Positions 16,262 to 24,728 of a stretch of DNA of 38,213 bases are shown one piece after another. Location of the stretch: the NCBI GenBank assembly GCA_903961015.1, contig CAJCCX010000284.1, forward strand, positions 1 through 38,213, written 5' to 3'. The translations under genes and the position numbers were made by a program. This stretch comes from an uncultured bacterium. Its GTDB lineage: Bacteria > Planctomycetota > Phycisphaerae > Phycisphaerales > SM1A02. The notes beneath the pieces were generated by a model. The model did not search any database. It saw nothing but the letters and a program-made list of their open reading frames with translations, and was not told the DNA's origin. How positions within the stretch are numbered: the stretch's first letter is position 1; each line of letters opens with the position of its first letter.

Positions 16262-17596
16262 TCACGATTTGGTGGGCTCCGATGAACCGAATCCAAGGAT
16301 GTTGTCTGCAGCTGCTTCGCTGCGCTGATCGGTTGAAACAGGCATGTCTGAACCGCCGCCGAGCAATGCGTCAACCACTGCGCCCTCTTCAGCCTGCTTC
16401 AGTTCAGCTGCAGTCCGTTCGTTCTGCATTTCTTCTGCGACGACTTTGGCACGATCAGAACAAGCATCGACAACCTTGGTCGCCAACTCTTCCGTCATGC
16501 CGCAATCCGAGACCAAACTTGTCTCGCCGATTTCTTCAACATCGAAAACGCTGATCATGCCAAGAGCGCCCATGCGATCAAGCATTTCATCCGTTGCGCC
16601 TTCGACTGATTTCACAGCGGCCTGCAAGGTTTGCAATCCCTTTTCCAATTCCGGTGGAGTCAAAATATCGACGTCCCAACCAGTCAAACGCGCAGCAAGT
16701 CGCACGTTCTGTCCACGACGGCCGATTGCCAGCGACAACTGATCATCGCGAACGATGATCGTCGCTCGTCCGAGTTCGAAGCACAAACTGACTTCTTCAA
16801 CTTCAGCAGGCTTGAGAGCATTGGCGATCAACACTTGGCTGGATTCATTCCAACGAACGATGTCGATCTTCTCGCCACCCAGTTCATCAACAATATTTCG
16901 AATGCGCGAACCACGAACGCCCACGCATGCACCGACGGCATCGACCTTTGTATCCACAGACGAAACCGCCAATTTCGTGCGGAATCCAGGTTCGCGCGAC
17001 ATCGCTTTGATTTCGATGGTTCGCTCTGCGACTTCTGGAACTTCGGACTCAAAGAGTCGACGAATGAAATCGGGATGCGCACGGCTCATAACAATCTTGA
17101 CCTGACTGCCTGCATCGCGGACATCAAGAAGAATGCAGCGAACTCGATCACCTGCTTGAAATTGCTCGCCTGGAATCTGCTCACTCTTGGGCATGAATCC
17201 TTCGGTGCGTTCCAGCTGCACGATCAATGCGTTGCCTTCGTAACGCTGTGCCACACCTGTGACCAGCTCGCCTTGACGCTTCGAGAATTCATCAAGGAGC
17301 GAAATCCGCTCGTTCTCTCGGAATCTTTGGATCATCACCTGCTTGAAAGTTTGCGCTGGGATGCGTCCCAAACTCTCCAGTGGAATCACTTCACGTGTCT
17401 CATCTTCATTGTTGCGCCAGAGCGAAATCCCACCAGCAAGGCGGTCGATTTCGCAACCAAATTCGTCGGGATCCTCGGAGTTAAAGTGCTTCCTCGCGGC
17501 ACTCACCATTGCGAGTTCGAGGTCTTGAACCAAGAGTTCACGATCAATATTTCGGTCACGGGCAACGGAGTCGAGCAGTCGGATGATGTCATTCAT
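16262..17596 (-). CDS. nusA: Transcription termination/antitermination factor NusA
   Basis: The 444-residue protein shows the NusA order: an N-terminal RNA-polymerase-binding domain, an S1 domain (about 110-180, GELVTGVAQRYEGNALIVQL), KH1 (DAVGACVGVRGSRIRNIVDELGGEKIDIVRW) and KH2 (SLAIGRRGQNVRLAARLTGWDVDI), then a helical region with one HhH-like repeat and an acidic tail. NusA modulates pausing, termination and antitermination. The ATG at 17596 has AAGGA about 9 nt upstream. It heads the operon nusA-infB-rbfA, but rimP, the usual first gene, is absent upstream. Its leader holds a promoter and a terminator-like hairpin. Confidence 0.96.
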   Translation of the reverse strand: MNDIIRLLDSVARDRNIDRELLVQDLELAMVSAARKHFNSEDPDEFGCEIDRLAGGISLWRNNEDETREVIPLESLGRIPAQTFKQVMIQRFRENERISLLDEFSKRQGELVTGVAQRYEGNALIVQLERTEGFMPKSEQIPGEQFQAGDRVRCILLDVRDAGSQVKIVMSRAHPDFIRRLFESEVPEVAERTIEIKAMSREPGFRTKLAVSSVDTKVDAVGACVGVRGSRIRNIVDELGGEKIDIVRWNESSQVLIANALKPAEVEEVSLCFELGRATIIVRDDQLSLAIGRRGQNVRLAARLTGWDVDILTPPELEKGLQTLQAAVKSVEGATDEMLDRMGALGMISVFDVEEIGETSLVSDCGMTEELATKVVDACSDRAKVVAEEMQNERTAAELKQAEEGAVVDALLGGGSDMPVSTDQRSEAAADNILGFGSSEPTKS

Positions 17597-17628
17597 TTGA
17601 GAGGTCCTTTCGAATTGTCACCGCGAAT

Positions 17629-17665
17629 AAAAAAGGTCATGATCGCCGCGGTAGCGTTCATGACC
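17629..17665 (-). terminator. Terminator-like hairpin in the nusA leader (candidate attenuator)
   Basis: In the minus-strand RNA an 8-bp perfect stem (GGTCATGA at 17665-17658 with TCATGACC at 17642-17635) is extended by three further C-G pairs above an A-A mismatch and is followed by TTTTTTATT. This is a classic intrinsic terminator shape, placed 33-69 nt before the nusA ATG and after the only good promoter. Two further hairpins precede it (17669-17682 and 17685-17713). A GACCCG/CGGGTC pairing (17701-17706 with 17662-17667) could block the 5' arm of the terminator. Confidence 0.7.
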
Positions 17666-17900
17666 CGTCCGACTGCGCTCGGTCGGTCGATCAACCCATT
17701 CGGGTCTCCGACCAAACGATCGCCTTTGCCGAAACAAAACGCGGATGGACGCCAAAATGCGTCATAAGCGGTTTCGGTTTGCCGATTCGACACGATTCCA
17801 AAAAATACGATGAAAGAAATTCGTAGACATGGTCGTTCTCAAAGTGCGACTGACAAAGGACGGACGGGCAACCGTGGAGGCCATCTCCACGGGATGGACT

Positions 17901-17929
17901 ATTATAGCGTGACAACGCCTTTTTTTCAA
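17901..17929 (-). promoter_or_regulatory. Sigma70-like promoter for the nusA operon
   Basis: On the minus strand TTGAAA (17929-17924), a 17-nt spacer and TATAAT (17906-17901) match the consensus almost perfectly. Transcription would begin near 17894, leaving a leader of about 300 nt before nusA. The site lies between the divergent nusA and dsbD genes, 46 nt before the first likely dsbD codon. Confidence 0.75.
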
Positions 17930-17974
17930 GTCACTCCCATATTCAAGAGCCGATTCGCTCATAGGATGCTTCAA

Positions 17975-19936
17975 ATGCGGCTTGCAATTTTCAGCTTGTT
18001 CACAGCGATTTCTATTGGAAACGCAGCGATGGCGCAGGGCGGAGCCAAGGATTCTGCAGATGTCGTAAAGGTTCAAGCGATTCCTGCGATGCAAACTGTC
18101 GCTGCGGGAGCTGACCTCCCCGTCGCAATCGTGTTGGAAATCACCCCTGGTTGGCATATCTGGACGAACGATCGTCTTGGAAATGATGATGCTGCAAAAG
18201 GGATTGCCACATTTGATGGTGCCGTCTTTACTTCAATTCAGGCATCAAACGCATGGAAGATTGTCCGTGCAGCAAGCGCGAGCAAACCCGAATGGTTGTC
18301 GACCAAACCAATTGATTCATTCACAGATGTTCGCGCACAGTGGCCTGATTTTCATTCTGTAAAAGCCGATGTGGGCGATGGCATTCAAACCTATCCAGTC
18401 TTTGAAGGACAGGCTGTCATCTTTGTGCCCTTTTCCATCGCCCCAGATGCTCCGCTTGGTCCGCAGACGATTGTTTTCAAGTTGGAGTTTCAAGCGTGTA
18501 CAGCGACGAATTGCGTTGCGCCTTCGACTGTCGAAGTTTCGATGGATGTCGAAGTCAAAGCCGGGTCAGCGAGCGGCGCGCCACCCGCAGTGTTTGCGCA
18601 GTTCGATTCCGAAATATTTTCTCAGATTCATTCTGGAATTGCCCCATCTACGAACATCCAATTTAACTTCTTTGGTTGGGATTTTTCTATCGATCCAAAT
18701 GGAGGTGGTTTTTTCCTCGTCTTGATCATCGCTGCAACTGGCGGACTCTTGTTGAACTTCACACCATGTGTTTTGCCTGTGATTCCCCTGAAAATTATGG
18801 GTCTTTCGCGTATCGCCGGAAATCGCCGACGCTGCTTAGTTTTGGGCGCAGCGCTCTCGACTGGCGTGGTCGTCTTCTGGATCTGCTTGGGACTTGCTGT
18901 CTCTCTTCTCAGCGGATTCACGAGTGCGAGCCAACTCTTTCAATATCCACTCTTCACAGTGACTGTTGGATTGATTATTGCCGTGATGGCTGTGGGAATG
19001 TGCGGGTTCTTCGCGATTCAACTTCCGCAGTCGATCGCAGGAATTGATTTCCGACACGACACTTTCGTTGGCTCCATTGGATTCGGCTTAATGACCGCGG
19101 TGCTCTCGACTCCTTGCACTGCGCCTCTGATGGGTGCGGCTGCCGCATGGGCAACGACTCAAAATCCATTGATTGTGTTGATCGTTTTCGGCTCCATTGG
19201 TTTTGGTATGGCGCTGCCCTATTTCATACTCAGCGCTTTTCCCCAACTCGTCAGTCACGTTCCAAAGAGCGGACCGCCGAGTGACGTTGTCAAACAAACA
19301 ATGGGACTGCTGCTCTTGGCGGCGGCGGCATATTTTGTCGGAGCTGGTCTCGCTGGATTTCTTGTTGATCCGCCAAGTCCTCCAACCAATGATTATTGGT
19401 GGATTGTTTCAGCACTGGGAACCATCGCAGGACTCTGGTTGTGCTGGCGCACGCTGAAACTGACAAAAAGTCCGAAATTCCGAAGCATTTTCTGCTCTAT
19501 TGGAATTGCGATTGCCGCCATCAGTGTCAGCGTCGGCTTTCAATTCAGTAACGATGGCATGATCAAATGGGTGTTCTATACCCCTGCTCGTCTGGACACG
19601 ATTCTCAAGAGCGGGGATGCAGTCATGATCGATTTCACAGCGGAGTGGTGTTTGAATTGCAAGACACTCGAGAAGACGGTGCTAGAAAGTGCGAGCGTGC
19701 TTGCTCGATTGAAAGCTGGTGGAATTCAATCGGTGAAAGTCGACCTGACTGGAAACAACATAGATGGACGAACGCTGCTGAAGCAGTATGACCGTGTGAC
19801 GATTCCGCTGCTCGTCATTCTCGATCCCGATGGCAAAGAGATTTTTAAGAGCGACGCCTATACCCCATCTGAAGTTGTGAATGCGATTGACGAGGCGACC
19901 AGCCAAATCAATAAGCCACTTTCGAAAATCAACTGA
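17975..19936 (+). CDS. dsbD: DsbD-family thiol:disulfide interchange protein
   Basis: DsbD moves electrons from cytosolic thioredoxin to periplasmic thiol proteins. The ATG at 17975 has AGGA 8 nt upstream and begins a signal peptide (MRLAIFSLFTAISIGNAAMAQ). From it the 653-residue protein has an N-terminal alpha domain with ITPGWHIWTND and a CTATNC pair (about 175/180), a membrane domain with the paired cysteines of NFTPCVLPVIP (about 265) and STPCTAPLMG, and a C-terminal thioredoxin domain with the active site EWCLNCK (about 559/562). All three redox pairs are intact. The track start at 17810 runs through the promoter region and is rejected. Confidence 0.92.
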   Translation: MRLAIFSLFTAISIGNAAMAQGGAKDSADVVKVQAIPAMQTVAAGADLPVAIVLEITPGWHIWTNDRLGNDDAAKGIATFDGAVFTSIQASNAWKIVRAASASKPEWLSTKPIDSFTDVRAQWPDFHSVKADVGDGIQTYPVFEGQAVIFVPFSIAPDAPLGPQTIVFKLEFQACTATNCVAPSTVEVSMDVEVKAGSASGAPPAVFAQFDSEIFSQIHSGIAPSTNIQFNFFGWDFSIDPNGGGFFLVLIIAATGGLLLNFTPCVLPVIPLKIMGLSRIAGNRRRCLVLGAALSTGVVVFWICLGLAVSLLSGFTSASQLFQYPLFTVTVGLIIAVMAVGMCGFFAIQLPQSIAGIDFRHDTFVGSIGFGLMTAVLSTPCTAPLMGAAAAWATTQNPLIVLIVFGSIGFGMALPYFILSAFPQLVSHVPKSGPPSDVVKQTMGLLLLAAAAYFVGAGLAGFLVDPPSPPTNDYWWIVSALGTIAGLWLCWRTLKLTKSPKFRSIFCSIGIAIAAISVSVGFQFSNDGMIKWVFYTPARLDTILKSGDAVMIDFTAEWCLNCKTLEKTVLESASVLARLKAGGIQSVKVDLTGNNIDGRTLLKQYDRVTIPLLVILDPDGKEIFKSDAYTPSEVVNAIDEATSQINKPLSKIN

Positions 19937-20244
19937 TGTCTTTTCGATACACAGTCACTCTGACTTTTACCGACCCATCCACCGCCGTGAAGTGGTTGGC
20001 TTGGATGCGCGACGAGCATGCAGCGCAGGTAGTGCAGGCGGGAGCGCAGAATGCAGAAATCATTAAAATTGACGGTGTTTTACTTCGTTGTGAGGCAAGG
20101 TATTCGTTTGCTTCCCGCGCAGAGTTTGATCGCTATGTTCGAGATCACGCCCAGCGACTGCGGGAAGAAGGGCTTCGCCATTTTCCAGCGACACACGAGA
20201 TTCAGTACGAGCGCAGCTGCGGTGAAGTCATCGGTCGCGCTTGA
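19936..20244 (+). CDS. DUF4286-family small protein
   Basis: The 102-residue product has the pattern YTVTLTFTDPSTAVKWLAWMRDEHAAQVVQAGA followed by IDGVLLRCEARYSFASRAEFDRYVRDHAQRLREEG, typical of DUF4286, a ferredoxin-like fold of unknown function. Its ATG overlaps the last base of the dsbD stop (TGATG), so it is translationally coupled to dsbD. It has no signal sequence and should be cytosolic. Confidence 0.75.
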   Translation: MSFRYTVTLTFTDPSTAVKWLAWMRDEHAAQVVQAGAQNAEIIKIDGVLLRCEARYSFASRAEFDRYVRDHAQRLREEGLRHFPATHEIQYERSCGEVIGRA

Positions 20245-20245
20245 A

Positions 20246-22486
20246 TCATTTCACTTCCAACATTTGATTTTCAATCCACGCGCGTCGCTCGGCGGAAAAC
20301 AGGCGGAGTGGATCGAGCGAAAAGGTTTCGTTCACTTCAAGAGCTGTTTGCAATGCAGCATGCGCTCCTGCACCATCACCCAACTGCTTCAACACCTCGG
20401 CCAAGCGCAACCAACTTTCAGAATGGCGTGGATTCATTGCGAGCAATCTTCGCAGTGCATCCCGTGCGGCCTCCCACGAACCGCTTGATATTTCTGCTTC
20501 GCGAATTGCAATCGTCGAGATCAATAAACGCGCTGCGAATTGACATGACCTAAATGCTTCAACGCTTTGCGCCGATTCGCGTCCGCTGCGAAGCCACGAA
20601 CCAGCCTCATTTGGCAGCGGATCGCACGACGCGGCCGCTTGCCACTGTTCGGCAGCACGGAGTGCATAGCCCGTTCTTTGTGGCCAAATTTGAGATGCTC
20701 GAAAAAGAGATTCCCCTGCTTGCGCCCTTGCATTCGCGAGCAAGACACTCGAACCCTTCTGCGCTTCTTCGTTCAAATGAATCGCTGCCTGCAATGCGAT
20801 TTGATCTTGCCGAACGAACGCGGGCGAAACAACGAAAACCATTCCCAGCGCGCCCACGAGAAAAAAGAATGCGAATGCTGCAAGCGCGATGCGATTCACT
20901 GAAATGCGCTGGTTTCTTTCTCCAGAATTTTTCGCGAGTGCATCGACATCCAAATCGGAGCGATTCCACCATGCTGCGATACCCAAGACCAACCACGCCC
21001 ACAGCGCACTTCCTGGAAGCCAGAACACCATATCGATTTGACCATGGGTCAATACAACTGCGTCAATTCCACACAATCCAATTGCGACTGCACGATCCGC
21101 AGAAACTTTCCCAGTATTCATGATCTTTACGACAGCCCATGTGCTGACTGCTCCTGCGGCCATTCCAGCGAATCTCCAAACATATCCCATGGAATCTAAT
21201 GTTGGCGCTTCAAAGACAATCGAGATAATCGACGAAAGAACCACCACCGCAATTGAAAGTTCGACCACTCCCACCATTGGCGTCGATCGCGACTCTTTTG
21301 ATGAAATCCCAAATTTTTCAGGGGAATATGGTGCGGACCACCACGCAAGAATGAGCTGCAAGATTACAAGACCAATTCCAGCCAGACCAAATGCAATCAT
21401 CCAGTCTGCAAATGCGCCATGAGCGCTCACCACTTCTTCGACGCATTCGATCGGGCGAAATTGCACAAACGACGATTGAAATCCAGCGGGGCCTACGCCA
21501 ATCCACGGCGATGAGAACACGGTTTTTACAGCGCCGACGAAGTAATACCAGCGGAAAAGCAGGCTTTGTTCACCCCATTGCAAGCCGATCATTCCGCGCA
21601 GAATGATTCCACAGATTGCCATGATCGGCAATGCCACAAGAGTCGGACGCGCCAATGCACTCCAATGACGAGCGACAATACTGACAACCAATCCAAGTGC
21701 CAATGCGCTCACTCCGCCTTTCGATCCGCTTGTGATGACCAGACCTGCACAAAGAATGGTGCAGAACCACAACCAAGAACGAGCGGCAACAACTCCTCGC
21801 CCAATCGCTATGTTCGCCATCAATACAGCAGATCCAGCGGCAACGGTCGCAAAGACATTTGCAAATCCAAGCCAACCTGTGGCTTCATTCTGAAATAGCC
21901 GGCGTTCATAAGACAATGTTTGTGGCGAGTTGTGCAACCAACCTTGAGACCTCAAGAAAGCATCACGATTCGCCTTGTAATACTCCACATTCGAGATGTG
22001 CTCACTCGTCAATTGAGCAACCCCTCGCACACACAAGACCACTGCAATTCCTGCGAGTGTTGCGACGATCATCCGCCGCAAAAATGTCGCAGAGCTGCAG
22101 CCAGTTTGTGCGGTCAAGGCGAGAGCGATGGCAATTCCTGCGACCCAAGTCGACCCGCGCCAAAGTTGTTCCGCATCCATGACCCCATGGAACAATCCCA
22201 CCATGATTGCGGGAATGGACGCAAGTGCAATCACAACCCAATTCCAACCGATCGTGTTGGCAGACAGCATCCGACGAAGGAGCAACCATGATGCACTACC
22301 AAATGCCAAAGCATCCAAGAGCACACTTTCAGCAGGTGTTGCGCCGATAAACGGCGAAGCATCGATTGCAGGATCCATATCAAAAATCAATGTCGGAGAA
22401 AATGCGATCAAAACTCTTGCGCTCGCGGCGACCACGATCGCACCAAAAGCAATTCGATCGACAAGAGGTACCGCATCTCGATTCAT
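20246..22486 (-). CDS. O-antigen-ligase-like membrane protein with TPR-like tail
   Basis: The 746-residue protein has about a dozen hydrophobic segments over residues 10-570. It has the Wzy/WaaL features: a glycine-rich GSKGGVSALALGLV helix and a periplasmic loop with SPWIGVGPAGFQSSFVQFRP followed by VSAHGAFADWMIAFGLAGIGLVIL. Such proteins polymerise or ligate surface glycans. Residues about 590-746 are helical repeats of TPR type (RHSESWLRLAEVLKQLGDGAGAHAALQTALEV). The ATG at 22486 is 23 nt from the divergent LOG gene. It converges with the dsbD/DUF4286 pair and ends 1 nt from it. The glycan substrate is unknown. Confidence 0.78.
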   Translation of the reverse strand: MNRDAVPLVDRIAFGAIVVAASARVLIAFSPTLIFDMDPAIDASPFIGATPAESVLLDALAFGSASWLLLRRMLSANTIGWNWVVIALASIPAIMVGLFHGVMDAEQLWRGSTWVAGIAIALALTAQTGCSSATFLRRMIVATLAGIAVVLCVRGVAQLTSEHISNVEYYKANRDAFLRSQGWLHNSPQTLSYERRLFQNEATGWLGFANVFATVAAGSAVLMANIAIGRGVVAARSWLWFCTILCAGLVITSGSKGGVSALALGLVVSIVARHWSALARPTLVALPIMAICGIILRGMIGLQWGEQSLLFRWYYFVGAVKTVFSSPWIGVGPAGFQSSFVQFRPIECVEEVVSAHGAFADWMIAFGLAGIGLVILQLILAWWSAPYSPEKFGISSKESRSTPMVGVVELSIAVVVLSSIISIVFEAPTLDSMGYVWRFAGMAAGAVSTWAVVKIMNTGKVSADRAVAIGLCGIDAVVLTHGQIDMVFWLPGSALWAWLVLGIAAWWNRSDLDVDALAKNSGERNQRISVNRIALAAFAFFFLVGALGMVFVVSPAFVRQDQIALQAAIHLNEEAQKGSSVLLANARAQAGESLFRASQIWPQRTGYALRAAEQWQAAASCDPLPNEAGSWLRSGRESAQSVEAFRSCQFAARLLISTIAIREAEISSGSWEAARDALRRLLAMNPRHSESWLRLAEVLKQLGDGAGAHAALQTALEVNETFSLDPLRLFSAERRAWIENQMLEVK

Positions 22487-22509
22487 CGTCCACTATCGTA
22501 TAGAAACCT

Positions 22510-23133
22510 ATGGCTCCCCTTATGCAGCGTCCCGCCATCACCGTCTACTGTGCAAGCGCACGCGGAATCAATCAAGACTTTCTCGCCGCTGCGCGAATCT
22601 TCGGCGAAGCACTCGGCGAATCTGGCATGAATTTGGTGTATGGAGGAGGCGGCATTGGATTGATGGGAGAGTTGGCGCGAAGCGCGCAGAAGTCAGGTGC
22701 GCATGTCACAGGCATTATCACCGAACAATTTCTGCAACTCGAACAAGGTTGGACTGGATGCGACGAAATGATTGTCGTTGATTCAATGAGAGAAAGAAAG
22801 CGTCAATTAGAGGAGCGCGGAGCAGGATTCGCAATCTTGGCTGGAGGTCTTGGAACATGGGAAGAGTTTTTCGAAACATTCGTCGGCCGTGTCATCGGGA
22901 GACATTCCAAACCAATTGGATTGCTCAACACAAATGGATTTGCGGATCCGCTATGGGAACTTGTCAGCCATGGAGTCGATCATGGATTTGTTCGCAGTGC
23001 AGCTCGTGAATTAATGTGGATGGAATCGGATCCTCATACGCTTGCCAAGCGATTGCATACTGCTATGACAACGACCGTTGTAGAGCCACACGACCCGAAG
23101 ATTTTTCTTCCAATGCACGGACCGCAAGGATGA
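22510..23133 (+). CDS. LOG-family (TIGR00730-type) nucleoside monophosphate phosphoribohydrolase
   Basis: The 207-residue protein has the Rossmann-type LOG signatures: ITVYCASARG, LVYGGGGIGLMGELARSA, the catalytic SMRERKRQLEE, and AILAGGLGTWEEFFE in place of the more common PGGxGTxxE. Members release free cytokinin-type bases or ribose 5-phosphate from nucleotides; the bacterial substrate is often a purine or pyrimidine nucleotide. An alternative ATG lies at 22522. The downstream lpxI follows after 13 nt, so they likely share a transcript. Confidence 0.88.
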   Translation: MAPLMQRPAITVYCASARGINQDFLAAARIFGEALGESGMNLVYGGGGIGLMGELARSAQKSGAHVTGIITEQFLQLEQGWTGCDEMIVVDSMRERKRQLEERGAGFAILAGGLGTWEEFFETFVGRVIGRHSKPIGLLNTNGFADPLWELVSHGVDHGFVRSAARELMWMESDPHTLAKRLHTAMTTTVVEPHDPKIFLPMHGPQG

Positions 23134-23146
23134 ACGGACAAGGGCG

Positions 23147-23998
23147 ATGAACCGCGAAGATGTACTTCCAATACAAATCGGGATGATCGCAGGCAGCGGA
23201 ATGCTTCCGATCTTGGTTGCAGATGGAATTCGCGCCACGGGTCGAAAAGTGGTCTGCATAGGCCTTCGCGATCAATTTGATGCTGCCCTTCCAGACCACT
23301 GCGATGTCTTTTCCACTGCTGGAGTGCTGCAAATCGGCAAATGGATCCGAATTCTTCGGCGGGCAAAAATCGAAGAAACCGTGATGGTTGGTCGAGTCGG
23401 CAAAGCACGGATGTACGAGCCTTTTCGAGTTCTTCGCCAACTGCCCGATCTTCGTGCCGCTCTGCTTTACTATCGACGCCTGAGGTTCGATCGACGAAGT
23501 CACGTGCTGCTCAGCGCGGTCGCCGATGAACTTGCAACAAGCGGAGTACGACTCATCGACTCGACCACATATATCCCAGAACATCTCGCAACGATCGGCT
23601 TGATGGGAAAAGTCAAGTTGAGCGCAGTCCAACAACGCGATGTTGACTTCGCATGGCCAATGTTGAGATCAATTGCAAATCTTGGAGTTGGCCAAGCGAT
23701 CACTGTGCGTGAGTGCGATGTGATCGCTGTCGAAGCAATGGAAGGAACAGATGCGATGATCGATCGTACTGCGCAACTTTGCAGAACTGGCGGATGGGCT
23801 CTGTTGAAAACCGCACACGATTCTCATGACATGCGAGCGGATGTTCCAACTGTTGGCGTTCCAACACTCGAAAGGCTTGCGAGTGCGGGAGGACGCATGC
23901 TTGTGCTTGGAGCAGGACGAGTCATCATGCTTGAAAAACCTCGCATGATCGAAGTTGCAGATCGACTGGGAATCGCCCTGCTTGGTGTATCTATATAA
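23147..23998 (+). CDS. lpxI: UDP-2,3-diacylglucosamine diphosphatase LpxI
   Basis: LpxI cleaves UDP-2,3-diacylglucosamine to lipid X in lipid A synthesis and replaces LpxH in many bacteria. The 283-residue protein shows the family features: GMIAGSGMLPILVADGIRATG at the N-terminus, a central VMVGRVGKARM region, and the C-terminal DMRADVPTVGVPTLERLASAGGRMLVLGAGRVIMLEK. The ATG at 23147 has AAGG just upstream. Its presence shows a lipid A-type pathway in this organism. It follows the LOG gene and precedes a methyltransferase gene by 56 nt. Confidence 0.9.
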   Translation: MNREDVLPIQIGMIAGSGMLPILVADGIRATGRKVVCIGLRDQFDAALPDHCDVFSTAGVLQIGKWIRILRRAKIEETVMVGRVGKARMYEPFRVLRQLPDLRAALLYYRRLRFDRRSHVLLSAVADELATSGVRLIDSTTYIPEHLATIGLMGKVKLSAVQQRDVDFAWPMLRSIANLGVGQAITVRECDVIAVEAMEGTDAMIDRTAQLCRTGGWALLKTAHDSHDMRADVPTVGVPTLERLASAGGRMLVLGAGRVIMLEKPRMIEVADRLGIALLGVSI

Positions 23999-24054
23999 AA
24001 GATGATGGTTGAAAGATTATGAAACGAAGCCGATGAAACGAAGAGCGTGAAATT

Positions 24055-24639
24055 GTGGAATATGTTTCCCGAGCTGGAATTAAATTGGCCCACGCGCTTG
24101 ATGCGTTTCAGATCGATGTCACGGGGTTCGAAGGCGCTGATTTCGGCTGCAATGCTGGCGGTTTCACAGATTGCCTGTTGAAGCGAGGCGCAACGAAAGT
24201 CATCGCCGTCGATACGGGCTATGGCATGCTGGATTGGAAACTTCGCAATGATCCTCGCGTGGATGTTCGCGAAAGAACCAATGTGCTTTATTCTCCAGTC
24301 CCTCCTCAAGGGGTCGACATCGTCGTGCTCGATATGGCGTGGACTCGACAAAGGCATTCGATCCCCGTCGCATTGCGTTGGTTACGCCCGACTGGCTGCA
24401 TCGTGGCGCTGATCAAGCCTCACTATGAGTCGCAGGGAGATGAACGCAAAGCGCTTGTCAAAGGTTGCCTCCCTGCACATATCGCTTCGGATGTGGTCAA
24501 GAGAGTGCTGGCAGAAATGACTGAATTTGGAGTGCAAGTGATCGCCGATTGCCCAAGTCCCCTCGAAGGAGGAGGCGGAAACAGCGAACATTTGGCACTT
24601 CTTCGACTGACAAACAAGACTGCGGTTGAGCGATCGTAA
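24055..24639 (+). CDS. TlyA/FtsJ-like SAM-dependent methyltransferase without S4 domain
   Basis: The protein begins with YVSRAGIKLAHALDAF, the segment that in TlyA-type rRNA methyltransferases follows the S4 RNA-binding domain. It continues with a SAM site (GADFGCNAGGFTDCLLKRGATKVIAVDTGYG), then IVVLDMAWT and ALIKPHYES, which carries the catalytic-type Lys. At 194 residues it lacks the roughly 60-residue S4 domain of TlyA (about 260). Only 56 nt separate the GTG start from the lpxI stop, so no S4 module is hidden upstream. It may methylate rRNA 2'-O positions using another targeting partner, or act on a different RNA. Confidence 0.8.
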   Translation: MEYVSRAGIKLAHALDAFQIDVTGFEGADFGCNAGGFTDCLLKRGATKVIAVDTGYGMLDWKLRNDPRVDVRERTNVLYSPVPPQGVDIVVLDMAWTRQRHSIPVALRWLRPTGCIVALIKPHYESQGDERKALVKGCLPAHIASDVVKRVLAEMTEFGVQVIADCPSPLEGGGGNSEHLALLRLTNKTAVERS

Positions 24640-24728
24640 AAACATGCAAAGGCCCTTATTTTTGTATGTAAAAGTTGGCGCCAAAGCAGGCAAACTTTGT
24701 CGAAAATGGGTATGATTTTCACTTCGCC

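Noticed and set aside
17593-17793. 66-aa ORF covering the nusA leader
   Set aside because: It reads straight through the terminator hairpin and has no ribosome-binding site; the leader is better explained as structured RNA.
24643-24673. 9-bp hairpin (acatgcaaa / tttgtatgt) between the methyltransferase gene and gyrA
   Set aside because: The stem is AT-rich, and the only T-run is on the minus strand, where there is no gene to terminate; probably not functional.
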